In this document: one piece after another, positions 1-6,037 of the stretch | Layout: the number at the start of each line of letters is the position of its first letter | How positions within the stretch are numbered: position 1 is the first letter of the stretch | Assembly: GCA_031272305.1 (NCBI GenBank) | Contig: JAISUA010000200.1 | Coordinates: forward strand, 1 to 7,661 | Reading direction: 5' to 3' | DNA: 7,661 nt | From: Clostridioides sp. | GTDB lineage: Bacteria > Bacillota > Clostridia > Peptostreptococcales > Peptostreptococcaceae | Translations under genes and position numbers: made by a program | The notes under the pieces: model-generated | The model's database searches: none | What the model was told of the DNA's origin: nothing | Seen by the model: only the letters and a program-made list of their open reading frames with translations

Positions 1-27
1 ATATTATTTATCATAAACAAAGAATAT
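1..27 (+). repeat. Direct repeat, copy 1 of 2 (partner at 214-240)
   Basis: These 27 bases match 214-240 at 25 positions; the differences are at 7 and 14. The last 13 bases (AAACAAAGAATAT) are identical. The copy begins at the window edge, so the repeat may extend further left. In copy 2 the first bases form the -10 box of a promoter, so copy 1 may be the downstream part of a second promoter whose -35 box lies outside the window. Read in frame 1, the copy could also be the last codons of an upstream gene ending at TAG 46-48. I cannot choose between these from the window. Confidence 0.6.
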
Positions 28-149
28 TTGTTATATGATTACAAATAGCAATCAAAATTCTAAAAAAATTTTTTTTTTTTATCTTAACTTTACTCTAAAT
101 GCTAATATTTCAATAAAAATTTTTTAAAAAGTTAATATATAACACAAAC
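28..149. other. AT-rich non-coding stretch before the terminator
   Basis: No ORF with a ribosome binding site is visible here. The stretch holds a run of 7 A then 12 T (62-80) and A/T-only inverted sequence near 115-129. Two small hairpins are possible on the + strand: AACAAA/TTTGTT (16-21 with 27-32) and TGATT/AATCA (36-40 with 50-54). If a promoter lies just left of the window, this stretch would be the body of a short transcript ending at the terminator at 150-177. Otherwise it is the 3' flank of an upstream gene. Confidence 0.4.
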
Positions 150-177
150 AAAAGTTAGCGTATTAAGCTAACTTTTT
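150..177 (+). terminator. Rho-independent terminator
   Basis: AAAAGTTAGC (150-159) is perfectly complementary to GCTAACTTTT (167-176), giving a 10-bp stem with a 7-base loop. The right arm runs into a T tract (173-177), the usual form of a + strand intrinsic terminator. It lies just upstream of the promoter at 190-218, so it separates whatever is transcribed from the left from the clpB-side transcription unit. The left flank is A-rich as well, so weak termination of leftward transcription is possible. Confidence 0.75.
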
Positions 178-189
178 CAATTTCAGGCT

Positions 190-218
190 TTGACAAATGC
201 TTTTCAGTGGTATATATT
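190..218 (+). promoter_or_regulatory. Sigma-A promoter for the repL-like/clpB unit
   Basis: A perfect -35 box TTGACA (190-195) is followed by a 17-base spacer and TATATT (213-218), one mismatch from the -10 consensus. Transcription would start near 225. No further terminator is seen before 4078, so the RepL-like gene, the unknown gene and clpB could share this promoter. The TTG of the -35 box is also the first possible start codon of the open frame that follows. It cannot be the real start if this promoter is used, because it would not be in the mRNA. No CIRCE (TTAGCACTC-N9-GAGTGCTAA) or CtsR-type operator was seen around it. Confidence 0.7.
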
Positions 219-240
219 AGTTATCAGAAACAAAGAATAT
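214..240 (+). repeat. Direct repeat, copy 2 of 2 (partner at 1-27)
   Basis: This is the second copy of the 27-bp repeat, 25/27 identical to 1-27, lying 213 bp downstream in the same orientation. It covers most of the promoter's -10 box and the predicted transcription start. The small hairpin possible in copy 1 (AACAAA/TTTGTT) is absent here, because the sequence after the repeat changes to an A-rich run. Confidence 0.6.
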
Positions 241-354
241 AAAAAAATAAACAACTTACACAAAATATTTTTACAATTAAGTTTTTATATATTAATAGAA
301 GATTTTATAGTGAAAGAGGGTGATTTTATTTTTAATTTCAACAAGAGTTCTAAA

Positions 355-738
355 ATGGACAGCAACGAAAACTACACTCAGAGCAAGGATTTGTTCAAGA
401 GAAAAGACAAGTATTTAAATGTTTGTATCAAAAATTATCTTCGAGTAATTGATGATATTTACACGAAAAAAGATATGATTCCTCTTTATTTAATAGATAT
501 AATGGACAAAAATAATAAGATATTTAAGACACTTGATGAACTTTCGGAAGAAATTAATTATCCAAAGACAAGTCTTTCATCTTATTTCACTAAATTGAAG
601 AAAATGGATTTTATCAAAAGAGTAAAAAATGGAGAATATATGATAAATCCTGCAATTGCTTATAAAGGAGCAAGATACGATAGAGAATGTTTACTTGAGG
701 AGTATACAAAAATAAAATCTAAGAAAGTAAAAAGTTAG
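355..738 (+). CDS. RepL-like winged-helix protein
   Basis: This encodes a 127-residue soluble, basic protein. Its C-terminal 90 residues resemble the RepL replication proteins of small Firmicute plasmids. There is a helix-rich start (NYLRVIDDIY), a winged-helix core (TLDELSEEINYPKTSLSSYF, then a helix KLKKMDFIKR), and a tail of MINPAIAYKGARYD followed by LLEEY. The tail matches the RepL pattern 'hhhNPelhhRG...LLLEF'. RepL proteins initiate plasmid replication, but this fold is also used by transcriptional regulators, and the gene sits at the head of a clpB unit. I chose the ATG at 355 (AAGAG 7 bases upstream). A GTG at 310 is an alternative, and a sequence like a strong binding site (AGAGGGTGA, 315-323) sits between them without a good start codon. 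The open frame extends back to TTG 190, but that is the promoter's -35 box. The stop is TAG. Family assignment was made by eye from remembered sequences. Confidence 0.6.
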   Translation: MDSNENYTQSKDLFKRKDKYLNVCIKNYLRVIDDIYTKKDMIPLYLIDIMDKNNKIFKTLDELSEEINYPKTSLSSYFTKLKKMDFIKRVKNGEYMINPAIAYKGARYDRECLLEEYTKIKSKKVKS

Positions 739-810
739 AAATAAAAAAATTATTATGAGAAGTGCATATGATGAAAGTGATATTTTACAAAATATAAATT
801 TTTAAAGAAA

Positions 811-817
811 GAAGGTG
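811..817 (+). promoter_or_regulatory. Ribosome binding site that fixes the start of the 824 gene
   Basis: GAAGGTG (811-817) sits 6 bases before ATG 824. The same frame offers a GTG at 815, but that GTG is part of the binding site itself, so ATG 824 is the better start. Confidence 0.7.
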
Positions 818-823
818 AACTGT

Positions 824-1417
824 ATGAGTTTAAATCTTGATGCTGGAATTTTATCATGTTTTGATTATTTTTTCGAAAACGATGTGTCTACATTTGATAA
901 ATACGATTTTATAGCAAAACTTCATATTTTGAATATTGCTGGTAAAAAAGGGATAGGAATTTCGTTGCAAAAAAAAAATTCTGACTACTGGCGACTTTAC
1001 TTTGAACTTCCTAGAGAATATTTCCTGAAATTAAAACGAAACGTTCATCCTATTTTTAATGAGTATATTTACGACAGTGTTTCGATTTACAACAATGAAA
1101 AAGTTTATAATTTTTTAAATGAAAATATAGTAAATATTTTTAACAGTATTTGTATTTATGAATATAATTTTTTCGTAGATTCATATTTGCTTGATTTTAA
1201 ATCAAGTTTTTTGAATAAGGTTGCATATTTGAGAGTAGGCGAAGTAATACAAATAGCAAGAGATTTGTATATGATTGCAGATTCGAATGAATCATTTGAT
1301 TTTTTTAATGGAGATAAAAGTTTTGTTTTGAATTTAAAATATGATTCGAACAATGATGAAAATATATTGGATAGTTTACTTGATTTGAGAAAATCAATTT
1401 TAATAAACAAAATTTAA
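824..1417 (+). CDS. Hypothetical protein, Phe/Tyr/Asn-rich
   Basis: I do not recognise this 197-residue protein. It has no signal peptide, no membrane segment and no catalytic motif that I can name. It is rich in Phe, Tyr, Asn and Asp and has several short alternating hydrophobic stretches, for example KKGIGISLQKK followed by YWRLYFELP. These look like beta strands of an alpha/beta domain, followed by more helical sequence such as LRVGEVIQIARDLYMIA. The C-terminus is acidic, then ends in a short basic helix. It begins 85 bp after the RepL-like gene and ends 48 bp before clpB, with no terminator on either side, so co-transcription is likely. It is not McsA or McsB: there are no CXXC zinc motifs and no arginine-kinase motifs, which excludes the usual partners in Clp operons. 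That it is a real gene rests on a good ribosome binding site, a long open frame in AT-rich DNA and its operon position. Confidence 0.75.
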   Translation: MSLNLDAGILSCFDYFFENDVSTFDKYDFIAKLHILNIAGKKGIGISLQKKNSDYWRLYFELPREYFLKLKRNVHPIFNEYIYDSVSIYNNEKVYNFLNENIVNIFNSICIYEYNFFVDSYLLDFKSSFLNKVAYLRVGEVIQIARDLYMIADSNESFDFFNGDKSFVLNLKYDSNNDENILDSLLDLRKSILINKI

Positions 1418-1465
1418 GTAGAAATATGCAGTATAAAAAATAAAAAATACAAGGAGGAAATTTTT

Positions 1466-4066
1466 ATGGATATAGAAAAAATGACTTTAAGAGTTAGAAA
1501 TGCTCTAAATGATGCTTTTAGTGAAGCAGTGAAAAATCATAATCAACAAGTTGATACTATACATTTGACATATGCTTTGGTAAATCAAGAAGATGGGCTT
1601 ATTCCAAATATATTAGAAAAAATGGGTGTATCAGTAGATGCACTAAAGAACACACTTAATTCAAAAATAAATAATATGCCAAAAGTATACGGTGAAGGGG
1701 CAAATTCTCAAGGAGTGACAGCTACAAGAGGTATCAACGATATTCTAGTAAAATCAGAAAATATAATGCAAGATTTCAAAGATCAGTATATAAGCGTTGA
1801 ACACGTTTTTCTTGCAATCATTGAAAATGAATCAAATACTGATATAGGAAAATTATTCAAAACATATTCTATAACAAAATCAGAGTTTTTGAATGTATTG
1901 CATCAAATAAGGGGAAATCAAAGAGTAGATTCAAATGATCCAGAAGGAACATATGATTCGTTGGCAAAATACGGTACAAATCTTGTAGACTTAGCAAAAA
2001 AACATAAGTTAGATCCTGTAATATGAAGAGATGAAGAAATAAGAAGAGTAATAAGAATTTTATCTAGAAAAACAAAAAATAATCCTGTGTTGATAGGTGA
2101 ACCAGGAGTAGGTAAGACTGCGATTGTTGAAGGTCTTGCAGAAAGAATTGTAAGAGGCGATGTTCCAGAAGGATTAAAAGATAAGATAATTTTTTCACTT
2201 GATATGGGTTCTCTTATAGCAGGAGCGAAATATAGAGGAGAATTTGAAGAGAGATTGAAGGCAGTACTAAAAGAAGTGCAAAGTTCTGATGGAAAAATAA
2301 TTTTGTTTATAGATGAAATACACAATATTGTAGGTGCAGGAAAAGCTGAAGGAGCTATGGATGCTGGAAATCTTATTAAACCTATGCTTGCAAGAGGTGA
2401 ACTTAATTGTATAGGTGCTACAACTTTCGATGAATACAGAAAATATATTGAAAAAGATAAGGCACTTGAAAGAAGATTTCAACCAGTAATAGTTGCAGAA
2501 CCTACTGTTGAAGATACTATTTCTATATTGAGAGGTCTAAAAGAAAGATTCGAAATCCATCATGGAGTAAGAATACACGATAGTGCAATAGTGCAAGCAG
2601 CCAAACTTTCTGATAGATATATCAATGATAGATTTTTACCTGACAAAGCAATAGATTTGATAGACGAAGCTGGTGCTATGATTAGATCTGAGATAGATTC
2701 TCTTCCAACAGAACTTGATGTTGTTAGAAGAAAATTATTTATGCTTGAAACAGAAAAAGAAGCATTATCAAAAGAAGATGATGAAAAAAGTAAACAAAGA
2801 TTAAAAGATATTCAAAAGGAAATAGCAGATCTAAAAACTAAGAACGATGAAATGACTGCAAAATATGAAAAAGAAAAAGAAAGCATACTTGAAATTAAAA
2901 ATTTGAAATCTAAACTTGACGATGCAAAGGGTCAACTTGAAAAATATGAAAGAGAGTATGATTTCAATAAAGTGGCAGAAATAAAATATGGTATGATTCC
3001 TCAAATTGAAGAAAAAATACACGAGCTTGAAAATAAGAGAACAGGTTCTGAAGAAACATTCTTGTTGAAAGAGGAAGTCACAGAAGAAGAAATATCTGCA
3101 ATAGTTGCTAAATGGACAGGAATACCTGTTACAAGACTTGTTGAAAGCGAAAGACAAAAACTTTTAAAACTTGAAGATGAGCTTCATGAGAGAGTTATAG
3201 GTCAAGACGAAGCAGTAACAGCTGTATCAAATGCAGTGATTAGAGCTAGAGCAGGACTTAAAGATGAAAACAAACCAATAGGAACATTTATATTTTTAGG
3301 TCCAACAGGTGTAGGTAAGACAGAACTTGCGAAGACTCTTGCAAAAAATCTTTTCGATGATGAAAATAATATTGTAAGAATTGATATGTCTGAGTATATG
3401 GAAAAGCATTCAGTTTCAAGATTAGTAGGTCCACCTCCAGGATATGTAGGATATGAAGAAGGAGGCCAACTTACAGAAGCAGTTAGAAGAAATCCTTATT
3501 CAGTAATACTTTTTGATGAAATAGAAAAAGCACATGAAGATGTATTTAATATTTTCCTACAAATACTTGACGACGGAAGACTTACTGACAACAAAGGCAA
3601 GACTGTAGATTTCAAAAATACATTGATTATAATGACATCTAATATAGGAAGTCACAATTTATTAGCATCTGGTGGAAATATTACTGAAGAAATAAATAAT
3701 AGAGTAATGAGTGAAATGAAGATGAAATTCAAACCAGAATTTCTAAATAGAGTAGACGATATAATTATGTTCAAGCCTCTTGACAAGGAAAATATAAAGA
3801 AAATAATTGATATTTTTATGAATGACCTTAGAAATAGATTGAACGAAAAAAATATCACTATAAAGGTCACTGATTCAGCAAAAGAAATAATGGTCAATGA
3901 AGGTTATGATCCAGTTTACGGAGCAAGACCTCTAAAGAGATATATTGGAAATATACTTGAAACTACTATTGCTAAAAAACTTATAGCAGGTCAAATAAAC
4001 AATGGCGATGAGATAGTAGTTGATGGAGATGGCGAAAAAATAAGCGTAGGAGTTTGCGATAAATAA
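1466..4066 (+). pseudogene. clpB: Disaggregase ClpB, interrupted by an in-frame TGA
   Basis: ClpB is a cytosolic hexameric AAA+ chaperone that pulls polypeptides out of aggregates together with DnaK/DnaJ/GrpE. The full frame is 866 codons, the normal ClpB length, preceded by AAGGAGG (1451-1457). Domains in order are: N-domain about 1-145; NBD1 with Walker A GEPGVGKT (211-218) and Walker B LFIDE (D283, E284); a long coiled-coil M domain about 415-530, which separates ClpB from ClpC/ClpA; NBD2 with Walker A GPTGVGKT (612-619), Walker B LFDE (D684, E685), sensor-1 Asn in TSN (726), Arg finger in FLNR (762) and sensor-2 in GARPLKR. No IGF/LGF-type ClpP-binding loop is seen. Codon 187, normally the Gly of DPVIGRDEE, is TGA. 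Termination there would leave only the N-domain. The next possible start, GTG 2087, has no binding site and lies just before Walker A, so a useful second fragment is unlikely. Everything else is intact, so the lesion is recent, a sequencing error or read through. Confidence 0.9.
2024..2026 (+). other. In-frame TGA at the invariant Gly codon of clpB
   Basis: The reading frame is [15 protein letters not shown], and bacterial ClpB has Gly at this point. A single G-to-T change from GGA gives TGA. The flanking codons stay in register, so no insertion or deletion is involved. No stable hairpin of SECIS type is seen just downstream, and Sec is not known at this site. The same gene encodes many other glycines with GGN codons. 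Confidence 0.9.
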
Positions 4067-4077
4067 AAATAGTAAAG

Positions 4078-4112
4078 AAGGCTGATTTATTTTTAAAGAT
4101 ATAATCAGCCTT
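4078..4112. terminator. Bidirectional terminator between convergent clpB and kinase genes
   Basis: AAGGCTGATT (4078-4087) is perfectly complementary to AATCAGCCTT (4103-4112), a 10-bp stem with a 15-base AT-rich loop. It fills most of the 49-bp gap between the clpB stop (4066) and the kinase stop (4116). The T tracts are modest: TTT on the + side, and CTTTACTATTTTTA when read leftward. It could therefore serve both convergent units, with the leftward side looking slightly better. Confidence 0.75.
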
Positions 4113-4115
4113 TAA

Positions 4116-5960
4116 CTAATCATTCAAATTATTTTTAGATAAACTTACTCTTATTTCGACTTCTGTTCCTTTATTTACTTCACTTCTATAAGAAAGTCCT
4201 GAGTTATTTCCATAAAGTATATGCAAACGAAGGTTAGTATTGTAAATTGCAATTTTTGAACCAGTTTTACTAGTACCTGTACTTGAAAGTATTGTAGAAA
4301 GTTTTTCTTTAGACATACCTACACCATTGTCAGAAATCAATATCACTGCAGTTTCATTTTCTATCCAACCAGTGATAACAATAGTTCCTCCTCGTGGAAT
4401 TTTTTCAAAAAGACCATGGATAATAGCATTCTCAACAAGTGGTTGAAAAGTAAGCTTAGGTATGGTCAAGTCCATCATATAGTCAGGCATATCGTTTACT
4501 AAATCTATGATTCCATTGTATCTCATATTTTGAAGTTTAACATATAGACTAGCATGTTCTAGTTCGTCAGCAATAGTACTTACTACATCTTTTTTGCTCA
4601 AAGTAAGTTTGTAGAACTTAGATAAATCTATAACTACTTGAGAAACTTCATCTCCCTGTCCATTTAGAGCCATCCATTTGATCATATCCATAGTATTGTA
4701 TAGAAAATGAGGATTGATTTGTGCTTGCAAAGCACGAAATTCAGAGATTCTCAAATTCTCAACAGCTTTTATATGTTGTTCTATAAGTTGATTAATAGTC
4801 AAAGTCATATAATTATATGTGTCTATAAGGCTACCAATCTCATCGTGATACAATGATTGAGGTAATGGAGTAGGAGGACTCGTACGAACCTTTGACATTT
4901 TTTCTATAATTGATGAAATTCTATTTGTAATTGAACTAGATAACTTTATAGCTGTAAAAAACGCAATAAGTATATAAATAACGCAAGCTATTATAAAATA
5001 CATTATTATGAGTTTGGTCTTACTTATTATTACTTTCGAAGGAATAATAGAAATCAAAAACCAATCTGTTTTCTTTATATTGTAAAATCCAGCGTATACA
5101 TCTTGATCAAGTATTGTTTTTAGAATAAAGTTATTTGATGACATAAAAGAGTCATGAACTTGTTCATAACTAAAGTGATAAAAACCAGATAAAAGTTCAT
5201 CAGATGTAGCTACAGTGCTATCACGATCATTTATAATATAAACAACACTCGTATCCTGTGCTAAAGTAGTTTTTAAAAGTTCGGTAAAAGGTTTTTTCGA
5301 ATAATAAATAGAACAATAACAAGTTCTATATTCTCCATTGTAGATAACAGACGTTTTTGTGATATATGCCATATCTCCAAAGTTGTTGATTTCATCTGGA
5401 CTTAGATAAAATTCAGGACAAAACAATGATTTACAACTTTGATTTCCTTGGAATATTCCATACCAATATGAACCTTTTCCATCATCTATAGGTTTGAAAA
5501 TTTGCTTAGTATCTTCATTATGAAAAATCTCTTCGGATTTATCTACATCCACATAAAAAACAATATTTGTTATTGTTTTTTGGTCAATGAGTTCTCTTAC
5601 TTTGTTGCAAAATGTAGATGAATAAAAATTACCATCTGAATTTCCTTTTACAATGGTTTCTGTTGAAGAAAAAATTTTTTTGAAACTTACTTGAGCTTCA
5701 AGTTCTTTTTGAGCGTACAGTATATTGTCTACTAATTTATCAATTTGAGGTATAGCCAAATTCGATGCTGTTTCTTCTGCTCTGACAGTATCCCCAAGAA
5801 CCATATCGTAAATTCTACCATGAAAAAACAAAAAAATTAGTAATATAGGAATTGTAGAGATTACTATATGAGTAATTGTGAATTTTGTATGAAGATTTAA
5901 GCTATTGTAATATATTTTAAATTTGCTTATGAGATTTTTAATATTTTTAATTTTACTCAT
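4116..5960 (-). CDS. YesM-type sensor histidine kinase
   Basis: This is a 614-residue membrane sensor kinase of the LytS/YesM (HPK7, His_kinase plus HATPase) class. It has a short cytoplasmic start, TM1 about 27-47, a large external sensor region about 48-315 of dCache size, TM2 about 316-338, then a HAMP linker 339-395 with DEIGSL at 373-378. The phosphoacceptor is His418 in QINPHFLYNTMD. The ATPase domain shows an N box PLVENAIIHG (N511) and a G1 box DNGVGM (544-549). The G2 box is divergent: Lys569 and Ala571 stand where the family usually has Gly-x-Gly, although the following N-x-x-x-R-L is kept. The external region has five cysteines (118, 176, 181, 214, 216). AGGAGA lies 10 bases before the ATG. 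It follows the regulator gene by 77 bp on the same strand and should phosphorylate it. The ligand is unknown; relatives often sense sugars or sugar-binding proteins. The stop is TAG. Confidence 0.92.
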   Translation of the reverse strand: MSKIKNIKNLISKFKIYYNSLNLHTKFTITHIVISTIPILLIFLFFHGRIYDMVLGDTVRAEETASNLAIPQIDKLVDNILYAQKELEAQVSFKKIFSSTETIVKGNSDGNFYSSTFCNKVRELIDQKTITNIVFYVDVDKSEEIFHNEDTKQIFKPIDDGKGSYWYGIFQGNQSCKSLFCPEFYLSPDEINNFGDMAYITKTSVIYNGEYRTCYCSIYYSKKPFTELLKTTLAQDTSVVYIINDRDSTVATSDELLSGFYHFSYEQVHDSFMSSNNFILKTILDQDVYAGFYNIKKTDWFLISIIPSKVIISKTKLIIMYFIIACVIYILIAFFTAIKLSSSITNRISSIIEKMSKVRTSPPTPLPQSLYHDEIGSLIDTYNYMTLTINQLIEQHIKAVENLRISEFRALQAQINPHFLYNTMDMIKWMALNGQGDEVSQVVIDLSKFYKLTLSKKDVVSTIADELEHASLYVKLQNMRYNGIIDLVNDMPDYMMDLTIPKLTFQPLVENAIIHGLFEKIPRGGTIVITGWIENETAVILISDNGVGMSKEKLSTILSSTGTSKTGSKIAIYNTNLRLHILYGNNSGLSYRSEVNKGTEVEIRVSLSKNNLND

Positions 5961-5975
5961 TTAATATTTCTCTCC

Positions 5976-6011
5976 TATGTGTAATTTTATAGTTTCTATA
6001 TATTTTACATA
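5976..6011 (-). other. Imperfect hairpin in the regulator-kinase gap
   Basis: TATAG/CTATA (5988-5992 with 5996-6000, 3-base loop) forms an inner stem, and TATGT/ACATA (5976-5980 with 6007-6011) an outer one, with mismatches and a bulge between. On the mRNA it lies directly before the kinase's ribosome binding site (5971-5976). It is almost all A/T and has no T tract, so it is not a terminator. It could affect mRNA processing or kinase translation, or be chance in AT-rich DNA. Confidence 0.3.
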
Positions 6012-6037
6012 AAAAGATTTTAAATAACTTATTATCA

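Noticed and set aside
62..80. A7-T12 run as a terminator
   Set aside because: It is a pure A/T palindrome without any G-C pair in the stem. A stronger true terminator lies at 150-177.
755..805. 16-codon ORF just before the 824 gene (leader peptide?)
   Set aside because: It starts with ATG and ends just before the next ribosome binding site, but it has no binding site of its own, and such short frames are common by chance in AT-rich DNA.
1418..1465. Separate heat-shock promoter or CIRCE/CtsR site directly before clpB
   Set aside because: TATAAA occurs at 1432-1437, but no -35 box lies at a proper distance, and no CIRCE or CtsR-like repeats are present.
2024..2026. Genome-wide UGA-to-Gly code (code 25) or UGA-to-Trp code (code 4)
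   Set aside because: Only one in-frame TGA exists in about 2,300 codons. The two long leftward genes have none, tryptophan is always TGG, glycine is otherwise GGN, and the position is Gly rather than Trp in the family.
2024..2080. Selenocysteine insertion at the clpB TGA
   Set aside because: The downstream bases are A-rich and form no clear SECIS-like stem-loop, and Sec is not known at this ClpB position.
2087..4066. Separate gene starting at GTG 2087
   Set aside because: It is the in-frame remainder of clpB. There is no ribosome binding site, and the start falls inside the first ATPase domain immediately before Walker A.
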